From a bacterium (GTDB lineage Bacteria; Bacillota_I; Bacilli_A; RF39; UBA660): a stretch of DNA of 16,757 bases. The notes under the pieces are model-generated. The model saw only the letters and a program-made list of their open reading frames with translations. It made no database searches and had not been told where the DNA came from. Below, in pieces: positions 6,446 through 13,501 of the stretch (positions within the stretch are counted from its first letter, which is position 1; every line of letters starts with the position of its first letter). Position numbers and translations under genes: made by a program. The DNA lies in contig JAQXMG010000088.1 in assembly GCA_029012525.1 (NCBI GenBank), positions 1 to 16,757 of the forward strand, given 5' to 3'.

Positions 6446-8239
6446 ATGAAAAAACAAAAAAAGAGAGTATTTATAAATAAAAAAATTCCTATTTTAATTG
6501 TTTTAGCAACCTTATTTATGGGGATTGGCTATGCATCTGTAAATTCAGTAATTTTAAATATTAATGGAAATGCAACGGCGTATAAATATGATGGCTTATT
6601 TATATCTAGTATTACTACAGATGAAGAAAACACATTGAACGGTATTAATACCTCAAATGTTGTTAATAATACGATGTTAAATACTTCGATTACTTTAGGT
6701 AATGATTTATCTTCTAAATTTACAATGATTGTTAATGTTTGTAATAATTATTCTGATGATAGAATTTTTAGTGGTTTAAGATATATGGATTTAACTGAAG
6801 ATGAGTTGGCAGAATACCCAGATTTTTCTGGTCTTTATACTAATAATGATATTGTAATAGATGATAGCAGTTATTCTAGTCTTGCAGGAACTATATTATC
6901 TAGTAATAGTTGTATGAATATACCAGTTACTTTTAAATATGCTAGTAGTTTGAGTTCTATTACAAATAACGAATTAGTAGCAACTATAAACTTTAAATTT
7001 GACTCTTTTGAAAATTATAAATCAAATATTTCTTATGCAATTAATTCCACAAGTGGAACTTTTGAAAACAAAATGTCTAATTTGAATTATGATATTACAG
7101 TTACAAATAATAACACATATGCAATAAAATTTAATACATACGGAAGTAGTAATGAGAATATATTATTGAGTGGAACAGGTTCAGATATTACTGTAGATGC
7201 TAATAGTTTTACTACTACAACGATAACTTTGTCGCCAGCGAAAGAAATGTATGAAAATATTGATATTGTAAGTATTGATATTAATGTTCAAGTTATTGAT
7301 CCAATTGAACTGCCAACAAACAGTTATACAATAAATATTTCTACATTCGGAAGTCCATTAAAGGATATTATTTTAGGAAAAACAATATTAGTTACTACTC
7401 AACCTAGTTTTTCACAAAATGTTACAACGCTTGAAAACTCTGGATTATTTAAAACATTAGATGAATCTGGTGATACTTATTATTATAGAGGAGTGGTTAC
7501 AGATAATTATATTTCATTTGCAAATAAAATGTGGAGATTGGTTCGAATCAATGGTGATGGTACTTATAGATTAGTTTTGGATAGTAGTGCTGGAACTAGT
7601 GTGTTTAGTTCTGATACTACTTCTACATATAATTTGGGTTATATGTATGGTAGTACAGTTCATGACAATACTAATAGTAGTGCTATAAAAACATATTTAG
7701 AAAATTGGTACATTAATAATTTACAAGCATATGATAATTATATTGATAAAGATGCTATTTTTTGGCAGGATAGAAACTACAATTCTACAACAAAAGTTTA
7801 TGCAGGGTGGGTAAGAATGGTTAGTAATTCTCCAACTCTTGTTGCTACTACTAAAGAAGATATGTTTTCTGTCACAACAACTAAGGGTAATGGTAAATTG
7901 ACAAAACCTATTGGCCTACTAACTGCAGATGAAGTTGTTCTAGCGGGTGGGACAACAACTGGTGCAACTACTACTGGCTATGGTACGGCATATAAAAATA
8001 CTGAATTCTATTTATATACAGGTGATTATCCAACGTATGGATTTTGGACGATGACACCAAGAAGAGTAGGATCTGGTGCAACAAATAATCATATGATTTT
8101 GTCAAAAGAAGTTGCGGTTATTTGGTCTGAACCAGTTGTTACGACTCAAAGATATGTTAGACCTGTAATTAATTTGAAGGCAAACACATTATTTAAAGGT
8201 AGTGGTACTAAAACCAATCCATATGTTGTTACTAATTAG
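6446..8239 (+). CDS. Large secreted surface protein with SipW-type signal and C-terminal DUF6273-like domain
   Basis: This 597-residue protein opens with a basic stretch and hydrophobic core (14-26), then GIGYASVNSVILNINGNA (26-43), the same pattern as the small protein at 3583. It is therefore a predicted substrate of the same peptidase. Residues about 45-300 are Asn/Ser/Thr-rich beta domains with only two cysteines (99 and 156), possibly one disulfide. Residues about 340-597 form a distinct domain: YISFANKMWRLVRINGDGTYRLV, GLLTADEVVLAGG, YGFWTMTPRR, YVRPVINLK and a final GSGTKTNPYVV. This layout recurs in surface proteins of gut Bacillota and resembles DUF6273; its ligand is unknown. There is no sorting signal or C-terminal TM. 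A tip subunit or adhesin carried by the fibre is plausible but unproven. The SD is ATGAGG, weaker than upstream genes. Confidence 0.7.
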   Translation: MKKQKKRVFINKKIPILIVLATLFMGIGYASVNSVILNINGNATAYKYDGLFISSITTDEENTLNGINTSNVVNNTMLNTSITLGNDLSSKFTMIVNVCNNYSDDRIFSGLRYMDLTEDELAEYPDFSGLYTNNDIVIDDSSYSSLAGTILSSNSCMNIPVTFKYASSLSSITNNELVATINFKFDSFENYKSNISYAINSTSGTFENKMSNLNYDITVTNNNTYAIKFNTYGSSNENILLSGTGSDITVDANSFTTTTITLSPAKEMYENIDIVSIDINVQVIDPIELPTNSYTINISTFGSPLKDIILGKTILVTTQPSFSQNVTTLENSGLFKTLDESGDTYYYRGVVTDNYISFANKMWRLVRINGDGTYRLVLDSSAGTSVFSSDTTSTYNLGYMYGSTVHDNTNSSAIKTYLENWYINNLQAYDNYIDKDAIFWQDRNYNSTTKVYAGWVRMVSNSPTLVATTKEDMFSVTTTKGNGKLTKPIGLLTADEVVLAGGTTTGATTTGYGTAYKNTEFYLYTGDYPTYGFWTMTPRRVGSGATNNHMILSKEVAVIWSEPVVTTQRYVRPVINLKANTLFKGSGTKTNPYVVTN

Positions 8240-8397
8240 TGTCATTGAATTTTATTAATATAGTAATATTATCATTATAAATAATGTAAATTGTTGTGAT
8301 GTGGATTTTTATATTTTACTAAATGTAAAATCATTAAGCAAGTAAACAATTAGATGAAGTTAAATACATTTAAAAATTTTACAAAATAAAATCATAA

Positions 8398-8434
8398 ATC
8401 AAAAGATGGTATGGAGATAATACCATCTTTTGAT
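8398..8434. terminator. Perfect 15-bp hairpin ending the surface operon
   Basis: ATCAAAAGATGGTAT (8398-8412) pairs perfectly with ATACCATCTTTTGAT (8420-8434) around a seven-base loop. A4 and T4 tracts lie inside the arms, so it can act on both strands. It lies about 160 bases past the last gene of the surface locus, which gives that transcript an unusually long 3' tail unless a weaker stop is used earlier. Confidence 0.75.
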
Positions 8435-8797
8435 ACTATATTTAAAATAGATAGTAATAAAATTTATATTGAATTTTGTTCAAATCCTTTTTTTTAAAAA
8501 TAAATAATACCATTAATATATAAGTAAGAATAAGTAGTTTTTTGTTATAAATTTATCTAAAGATATTTTAGACAAATCATTTCTATGAAACAGTTTTTGA
8601 GTCATATTTCTATTGTCATTTAAATGTTTAATAGGTGTTAATTATATTAAAGATACTTTGGTATTTGGATTGTAAATTATAATTTTATACCTAAAAATAT
8701 AAATTTGTTATGTGCTAGTCTTGTTTTTTTTGTTACTAAACTAATGCAAATTTTTTTAATGATTTTATCTTTTATTGTGGCAACTAAAAAATAGAAG

Positions 8798-8806
8798 TGA
8801 TATAAT
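8798..8806 (+). promoter_or_regulatory. Extended -10 promoter of the zinc-ribbon gene
   Basis: TG-A-TATAAT is a perfect extended -10 element. The -35 position at 17 bases is TGGCAA (8778-8783), a weak match, as expected when the TGn motif compensates. The start point would be near 8813, about 60 bases before the ATG. Confidence 0.7.
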
Positions 8807-8873
8807 AAAATTAGTTATTAAAAAATTTTGGTTTAATATATTTATATTAGGTAAATGAAAGGAGTAATATTTT

Positions 8874-9800
8874 ATGAAAACATGTAAAAAATGTAAGAAA
8901 AGTGTTCCTAATAATATGAAAATTTGTAAATATTGTGGTACAGATTTATCATCAGTAAAACCTAATAGTAAAAAAAATAAATCTACCAAACCAAATGTAA
9001 AAAAAGAAGTGGTAGAGAAAAAGAAAAATATAGATCTAGAAAAAACAGAAATTCTAGAAACGAAATCATTTGAAAAAATAGATGAAAATTATGAAGAAAA
9101 AGAAGAATTATCATCATTTAATATTTTGGAAAATAAAGAAAAAAATAACAAAAAAGCAGAAGATTTAACTAAGGCTCAACAAATTTATGTCGTAAAAAAG
9201 AAAATAAAGAAAAGAAAAGTAAATAGGTTTATATTTTTAACTATTTTAATATTGATAATATTATTTTTGGGGATTAAATTTTTTAATAAGATAGATGATA
9301 TGGGATATATTGTAAATGGTGATGAAAAAATAAATGAAGTTACTTTTAATATGGGAGATGTTATAACTTATAAAGACATTAGTTATATAATAACAAAAGT
9401 TGAAACTTCAACAGGTACTGCTTATAAAAAACCAAAAGCAGGAAATCATTATTTAATTGTAAGTTTATCATTAGAAAACAAATCAGATTCTAAACATCAC
9501 TATAGTGGTACTTATTTTACTATGTTAGATGGTATAGGTAATGAAACAAACAGAATCATAAGTCCAGTTAATGCAGGAGAAGATTTATATAGTGGTGATT
9601 TGGTAATTGGTGGTAAAAAAGAAGCATCATTAGTTTTTGAAACAAAAAAAGAAGAAAAAGATCTATATCTTCAATATTATGATCCCGATGATTTAGAAAA
9701 AGTAGAACAACAAGAACAAAATGAAGATAATAAACAGGAAGAGGAAGAAGAAATTGTAAAGATTACTCCTAAATTTAGAGTTAAAATTAAAGTTAATTAG
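8874..9800 (+). CDS. Zinc-ribbon membrane protein with extracytoplasmic DUF4352 domain
   Basis: The 308-residue protein begins with a zinc ribbon, C4-x2-C7-x10-C18-x2-C21. A charged, lysine/glutamate-rich linker follows (about 28-118), then one TM segment (about 119-136) and an extracytoplasmic Ig-like domain (about 155-265: GDVITYKDISYIITKVETS, then YLIVSLSLENKSDS, then GKKEASLVFE), which fits DUF4352. An acidic tail (EEEEE near 287-293) ends in a basic stretch. The topology puts the ribbon in the cytoplasm and the Ig-like domain outside. The function is unknown; such proteins are often envelope-stress or surface accessory factors. AAAGGAG (8858-8864) is nine bases before ATG 8874. It follows a strong terminator and promoter and thus starts a new unit. 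Confidence 0.75.
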   Translation: MKTCKKCKKSVPNNMKICKYCGTDLSSVKPNSKKNKSTKPNVKKEVVEKKKNIDLEKTEILETKSFEKIDENYEEKEELSSFNILENKEKNNKKAEDLTKAQQIYVVKKKIKKRKVNRFIFLTILILIILFLGIKFFNKIDDMGYIVNGDEKINEVTFNMGDVITYKDISYIITKVETSTGTAYKKPKAGNHYLIVSLSLENKSDSKHHYSGTYFTMLDGIGNETNRIISPVNAGEDLYSGDLVIGGKKEASLVFETKKEEKDLYLQYYDPDDLEKVEQQEQNEDNKQEEEEEIVKITPKFRVKIKVN

Positions 9801-9863
9801 GGTTTTAATAATAAGACTCTTTTTCTTTTAATCATATATTATATTAGAAAAGGGGTGTAATAT

Positions 9864-10721
9864 ATGTATGAAAGACTTCCTCTTAATTTTATAGGAGTAA
9901 CAGAAAAGTTTGGTTCAAGAAAAGATCCTATAACAGGTGTATCAACCTATCATTATGGTATTGATTTGGGCTGGAATAAATATCAAGGAGAACCAGTTTA
10001 TGCCATAATGGATTCTAAAGTTTTATATACATCATTTGATACTAATTTAGGAAATTATATAGTTTTAACTTATGATAAAGGTGATAATACTATAATTTAT
10101 AGATTTCTACATTTAAAAGAAAAACCTAATTTTAAAGAGGGGGACAAAGTTTTAAGAGGAAAAGAAGTAGGAAAAATGGGGACAACAGGCTATTCTACTG
10201 GAGTTCATTTGCATTTTGAATATTGGATATGTCCAAAAGGGTATAAATATAACTATTTAGATAGAGATAAATATGCTAAAAATCCATTAAACTATTGTTA
10301 TTTATTTGAGGATCAAGAGATTAGTGAAAAAAGTAAAAATGATGTTATTAAAGTGGTAGGAACTAATCTTTTAACAAAAAGAGATGTTAAAAAAAATCAA
10401 ATTGAAGTTGTTGAAGATAGTTTAAGATGTAGAACTGGAGCAGGAACTAGTCGTGATATATTAGGTTATATTGATTTTGGAATATATGATTATTCAGATA
10501 TAAAAGAAAGTGATGGTTATACTTGGTATAAAATAGGAAATGATATGTGGGTAGCTAATGCTTCAAAATCTTTAAAAGTTTATAAAAAAGAAGAAACCAA
10601 GGAACCTGAAAAAATAATTTCAGATAAAATTCTAGAAAACTATAATGTGTTTATTTGTCCAAAAGAAGGATATTATTATATTTATTTAAAAAACGATGAA
10701 AAAATATATTTTCCTAAATAA
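9864..10721 (+). CDS. M23 (LytM-type) peptidoglycan endopeptidase with C-terminal SH3b domain, no signal peptide
   Basis: The 285-residue protein has a complete M23 core: HYGIDLG gives zinc ligands His30 and Asp34, FLHLK gives His83, and GVHLHFE gives His115 and zinc ligand His117. GTTGYSTG precedes the HLHFE motif as in lysostaphin/LytM enzymes. Residues about 181-240 form an SH3b domain (LRCRTGAGTSRDILGYI, TWYKIGNDMWVANAS), usual for wall binding. The expected activity is cleavage of peptide cross-bridges in peptidoglycan. The catalytic domain begins within the first 15 residues and no signal peptide or TM segment exists, which is unusual for a wall hydrolase. AAAGGGGTG (9848-9856) supports ATG 9864. 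A phage-type endolysin is an alternative, but no holin or phage genes are near. Confidence 0.85.
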   Translation: MYERLPLNFIGVTEKFGSRKDPITGVSTYHYGIDLGWNKYQGEPVYAIMDSKVLYTSFDTNLGNYIVLTYDKGDNTIIYRFLHLKEKPNFKEGDKVLRGKEVGKMGTTGYSTGVHLHFEYWICPKGYKYNYLDRDKYAKNPLNYCYLFEDQEISEKSKNDVIKVVGTNLLTKRDVKKNQIEVVEDSLRCRTGAGTSRDILGYIDFGIYDYSDIKESDGYTWYKIGNDMWVANASKSLKVYKKEETKEPEKIISDKILENYNVFICPKEGYYYIYLKNDEKIYFPK

Positions 10722-10748
10722 ATTTACTTTTCTTTATTGTATATTTTA

Positions 10749-10757
10749 TGGTACACT
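10749..10757 (+). promoter_or_regulatory. Extended -10 promoter
   Basis: TG-G-TACACT lies 25 bases before the next ATG. The -35 position has no good hexamer. The start point would be near 10764, close to the SD AAAGGAG (10766-10772), giving a very short leader. Confidence 0.5.
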
Positions 10758-10781
10758 TAAATTATAAAGGAGTTAGTTATA

Positions 10782-11717
10782 ATGAAAGTAGTAAAAGGTT
10801 TTGGATTATTTTTATCATTTATATTATCAATTGTATTTTTTATTTTTATATCTGTTGGTACTATGGCTTTATTTATAAAAAATACAACCACTAAAGAGAA
10901 AATTAATAAATATGTTGAAGAAGTCGACATTTATAATGTTAAAACAAATGATTTGTTTGGTTATGAAAATATAACTTTAGCAGAAGCATTAAAAAATGAA
11001 TTAGAGAAAAATGATTTGCCAATTTCTTTAGTTGATGAAGTTAAAAATAGTAAAAGTCTAACTAATTTAATTGTTGATTATTCATCTAGATACATAGATT
11101 ATATTTTAAAAAATAGTGAAAAGCCTACTTTAACAGAAAATGATTTATTAAAGGTTATTAATATTCCAACTATTGAATATCACTTAAATAGAAATTTAAC
11201 AGAAAAAGAAAAAGATTATTTTAATACTAAAATAGATGAAATAGTAGTTTCTATTAATCAAAATGTTATTGATAGAGATTATTATATTACAGATAATATA
11301 GATAGAATAATTAGTTTTGTTTATAGTGGAAAAATAAATACTTATCTTGTTGTAGGATTAATTATTTTTGTTATTTTATTCTTTATACTTACTATGTCAT
11401 TTTATAAACCATTTATATTTTTAAGTGTTCCATTTTTAGTATGGGGTATGTTGCTTAGCATTGTTTATTTAGTTATCAAATTTTTTATTACTTTTGTAAT
11501 AAAAATAGATGGTACAATAGAAAATATTATTAAAAATATAATTAATTTAATATCTATTGATATTTTAAAAATAGGACTTAGTTATTTATTTATAGGAGTA
11601 ATTTTATATATTATTTATAAAATATTAAAGAAGTTTTTATATAAAGAAGAAGATATATTTTTAGAACTTGAAGAAGATAATATTAATCCTAAATTAAAAG
11701 AAAAAGTGTTAAGATAA
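10782..11717 (+). CDS. Multi-pass membrane protein of unknown function
   Basis: I do not recognise this 311-residue protein. It has an N-terminal TM segment (about 8-32), a soluble, probably extracytoplasmic region of about 150 residues rich in charged helices (KEKINKYVEEVD, EALKNELEKNDLP, LTEKEKDYFNTKIDEIV), then hydrophobic segments at about 187-206, 209-240 and 260-281. A basic then acidic cytoplasmic tail follows (KKFLYKEEDIFLELEEDN). The N-terminal segment has no lipobox. AAAGGAG is well placed before ATG 10782. It is flanked upstream by the M23 gene and downstream by a terminator, so it is probably a single-gene unit or the end of the M23 unit. Confidence 0.6.
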   Translation: MKVVKGFGLFLSFILSIVFFIFISVGTMALFIKNTTTKEKINKYVEEVDIYNVKTNDLFGYENITLAEALKNELEKNDLPISLVDEVKNSKSLTNLIVDYSSRYIDYILKNSEKPTLTENDLLKVINIPTIEYHLNRNLTEKEKDYFNTKIDEIVVSINQNVIDRDYYITDNIDRIISFVYSGKINTYLVVGLIIFVILFFILTMSFYKPFIFLSVPFLVWGMLLSIVYLVIKFFITFVIKIDGTIENIIKNIINLISIDILKIGLSYLFIGVILYIIYKILKKFLYKEEDIFLELEEDNINPKLKEKVLR

Positions 11718-11740
11718 AGGCTTATTAAAAGTCTTTTTTT
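11716..11740 (+). terminator. Intrinsic terminator
   Basis: AAAGGCTT (11716-11723), loop ATTAA, AAGTCTTT (11729-11736), with T continuing to 11740. The stem has eight pairs including one G-U, and it begins in the stop codon of the membrane protein gene. Confidence 0.85.
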
Positions 11741-11760
11741 ATCAGTATAAATACCTATTA

Positions 11761-11789
11761 TAGACAAAATCTAAAAAATATGGTATTTT
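11761..11789 (+). promoter_or_regulatory. Promoter of the lipoprotein operon
   Basis: TAGACA (11761-11766) and TATTTT (11784-11789) are 17 bases apart, and TGG precedes the -10 box as an extended element. The start point would fall near 11796, directly on the GGTGAT that serves as SD, so the untranslated leader is only about ten bases. Confidence 0.65.
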
Positions 11790-11805
11790 TATATTGGTGA
11801 TAATT

Positions 11806-12213
11806 TTGAATAAAAAGATATTTTTAATATTTATATTTACATTGTCATTTTTTTTAACAGGATGTTTTTTAGATCCTTATACTAATTCTAAATTTGGAGA
11901 AGAAGTTGTTTATACTTGGTTTAGTTATAAAGAAGATGATATAGATTTAGGTAGTGTAAGAAGAAGTGTTGAAAATATTCATGTAATAAAAGATGTATCT
12001 TGTAAGTTTGATGTTAAATATAAAAGTAATTATATCTTTTATTGTAATATAAAATACATTAAAAATAGTAATACTATAATTCCTTTTGCGGATACTGAAG
12101 AATTAAATGTTTATGCATTATTCACACCAAATTCTTCTGATACTTATACTTATAAAGTTTACAATTCAAAAAGCGAAGAAGGAATTTGGAAACAAGATGA
12201 AAGTTTAAAATAA
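11806..12213 (+). CDS. Small lipoprotein, function unknown
   Basis: The frame is open from 11794, but the best start is TTG 11806. GGTGAT (11796-11801) then sits four bases before it, the same arrangement as tsaE at 13038-13049. The protein then reads MNKKIFLIFIF followed by the lipobox LTGC (Cys20), a classic lipoprotein signal. Earlier TTG 11794 and GTG 11797 starts would only add residues before the basic start, and have no SD. The mature part of about 115 residues is beta-like (VVYTWFSYKEDD, YKSNYIFYCNIKYIK), with cysteines at residues 63 and 76. I cannot assign a family. It starts a probable three-gene unit with the next two membrane proteins. Confidence 0.65.
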   Translation: MNKKIFLIFIFTLSFFLTGCFLDPYTNSKFGEEVVYTWFSYKEDDIDLGSVRRSVENIHVIKDVSCKFDVKYKSNYIFYCNIKYIKNSNTIIPFADTEELNVYALFTPNSSDTYTYKVYNSKSEEGIWKQDESLK

Positions 12214-12222
12214 GAGGAATTT

Positions 12223-12438
12223 ATGAATAAAAAAAATAATAAAATTGATTTGATTGTAACAATAATATTTTTAATAATATCATTAACATTAATAGGTTTA
12301 GTATTCTATAAAATGATATCAGAAAAAAGTTTTGATAGCGCAGATAATTATTCAACTGTTCTTTTTATAGTTTGTATAATTTACGCTTTGTATAAATATA
12401 TTAGAAATAAAAAAGAAAGGAAAGTTTATGAAAAATAA
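12223..12438 (+). CDS. Two-TM membrane miniprotein
   Basis: The 71-residue protein has TM segments at about 9-29 and 44-61 and a strongly basic tail (RNKKERK), so both ends are probably cytoplasmic. AGAGGAA precedes ATG 12223 after nine bases of spacing from the lipoprotein stop. Its 3' end overlaps the next gene by 11 bases, a sign of translational coupling and of a real gene. No family is recognisable. Confidence 0.6.
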   Translation: MNKKNNKIDLIVTIIFLIISLTLIGLVFYKMISEKSFDSADNYSTVLFIVCIIYALYKYIRNKKERKVYEK

Positions 12439-12964
12439 TTTTTGGAATTATGTACTTGGAATTTTATTTATACTTGGAGGGATAGTTTTAATATTTAAAC
12501 CTAACTTTAGTTTTCAAAGTTTAGTTTATTATGTTGGAGTTGTATTACTTATAACAGGAATCTTTAGAGTAATTATGAGTATTGTAAGACATGAAAGTTT
12601 TCTTTTGCCAGGCAATTATTTTTTAGGAGGAGCTTTAAATGCTTTATTTGGTATTATCTTAATGATTAATAAAGAAGCTGCAGTAAATTTAATACCAACT
12701 ATCTTAGGATTATGGCTTATTATATCTGGTGTTAGTGGTCTTGCTTTAGTAATCAATGGTAAAAGAGTTACGAAACAAATTAATAGTAGATATTTAATCG
12801 AAAATATTTTAAAATTAGTTTTAGGAATTATTATAATGACTACTCCAATTATAACTGTTATTTTTGTAGGATGGGTACTTGGTATTATTTTAATTCTTGT
12901 TGGAATTGCAATTATTTATAATGCTTATACTTCAAAAAATGTCTACAAAGTAAAGATAAAATAA
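12428..12964 (+). CDS. HdeD/DUF308-family membrane protein
   Basis: This 178-residue protein consists of about six TM helices arranged as glycine-rich pairs: LGILFILGGIVLIFKP, VGVVLLITGIFRVI, LGGALNALFGIILMIN, ILGLWLIISGVSGLAL, LKLVLGIIIMTTP and VLGIILILVGIAII. The repeated G-x-x-x-I/L-x-x-G pattern with proline after alternate helices is characteristic of DUF308/HdeD proteins; E. coli HdeD is linked to acid resistance, while most relatives are uncharacterised. AAAGGAAAG is the SD. The start overlaps the end of the preceding gene, and a terminator follows. Confidence 0.8.
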   Translation: MKNNFWNYVLGILFILGGIVLIFKPNFSFQSLVYYVGVVLLITGIFRVIMSIVRHESFLLPGNYFLGGALNALFGIILMINKEAAVNLIPTILGLWLIISGVSGLALVINGKRVTKQINSRYLIENILKLVLGIIIMTTPIITVIFVGWVLGIILILVGIAIIYNAYTSKNVYKVKIK

Positions 12965-12992
12965 AAAAGTGCAAATAATTTACAAAAAAGTT

Positions 12993-13019
12993 AAAAAGAT
13001 ATTGAATAATATCTTTTTT
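12993..13019. terminator. Perfect terminator hairpin with a promoter -35 box in its loop
   Basis: AAAAAGATATT (12993-13003) pairs perfectly with AATATCTTTTT (13008-13018) around loop GAAT, with one more T. The A-rich 5' arm allows function on both strands. The TTGAAT at 13002-13007 is the -35 of the following promoter. Confidence 0.85.
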
Positions 13020-13031
13020 ATATGCTACAAT
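13002..13031 (+). promoter_or_regulatory. Promoter of the tsaE-tsaB-rimI-tsaD operon
   Basis: TTGAAT (13002-13007), 18 bases, TACAAT (13026-13031) with TG-C before it (extended -10). The start point would be near 13038, on the GGTGAT SD, so the leader is only about ten bases. Confidence 0.7.
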
Positions 13032-13048
13032 GAATTTGGTGATTATAA

Positions 13049-13501
13049 ATGGAATATAAAATAACAACTCATAATGAAAATGAAACAACGCTTTTAGCAC
13101 AAAATTTTGAATCAGAGAAATTTCCAAATATGGTTATTTGTTTGAATGGTGATTTGGGAAGTGGAAAAACTGTATTTGCTAAAGGATTTGCAAGTGCGCT
13201 TGGAATTGATGAAACAATAACATCGCCAACTTTTACAATTGTAAAAGAATATTATGGTGGAGAAATGCCTTTTTTTCATATGGATGTTTATCGTTTAGAT
13301 GAAGGTAATGTTGAAATAAATTTTGATGAATATTTTGTAAAAAAAGGTGTAACAATAATTGAATGGGCAGACTTAGTAAAAGAAGAACTTCCAGAGGAAA
13401 GACTTGATATTTCAATTAAGATTATTGATGAAGACAAAAGACTATTTGTTATAAGACCTATTGGAAGAATATATGAAGAATTATGTGAGGCTGTCTTATG
13501 A
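13049..13501 (+). CDS. tsaE: tRNA t6A synthesis ATPase TsaE
   Basis: This 150-residue protein has the TsaE-type Walker A GDLGSGKT (residues 34-41), the SPTFTIVKEY segment, HMDVYRLDE (Asp79) and VTIIEWAD (Glu105, Trp106), all hallmarks of the family. TsaE binds the TsaB-TsaD complex and its ATPase activity resets it during threonylcarbamoyl transfer to A37 of ANN-decoding tRNAs. The length is standard. GGTGAT (13038-13043) is the SD for ATG 13049. Its TGA stop overlaps the ATG of tsaB by four bases. Confidence 0.96.
   Translation: MEYKITTHNENETTLLAQNFESEKFPNMVICLNGDLGSGKTVFAKGFASALGIDETITSPTFTIVKEYYGGEMPFFHMDVYRLDEGNVEINFDEYFVKKGVTIIEWADLVKEELPEERLDISIKIIDEDKRLFVIRPIGRIYEELCEAVL

Larger units (their letters stand above)
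8240..8873. other. Gene-free AT-rich spacer with a strong terminator
   Basis: About 630 bases without a credible gene on either strand. It contains the strong hairpin at 8398-8434, a minor dyad ATTTTAC/GTAAAAT (8313-8319 and 8325-8331), and the promoter and SD of the next gene near its right end. I see no recognisable gene remnant or mobile-element end. Confidence 0.6.

Noticed and set aside
8765..8989. Antisense frame of 74 codons over the start of the zinc-ribbon gene
   Set aside because: Its composition is the reverse image of the lysine-rich gene, it has no SD and it runs across the forward promoter. The other antisense frames (985-1218, 12912-13127, 13233-13415, 14897-15094) are shadows in the same way.
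9864..10721. Prophage lysis module
   Set aside because: No holin, structural, integrase or repressor gene is present nearby and composition matches the surroundings.
11794..11805. Upstream TTG 11794 or GTG 11797 start for the lipoprotein
   Set aside because: These would place the start on the predicted transcription start with no room for an SD and put extra residues before a perfect lipoprotein signal that begins at TTG 11806.
13499..13501. TGA read as tryptophan (Mycoplasma-type code)
   Set aside because: TGA ends tsaE and rimI exactly at ATGA overlaps with the next gene, and tryptophan is encoded by TGG throughout.
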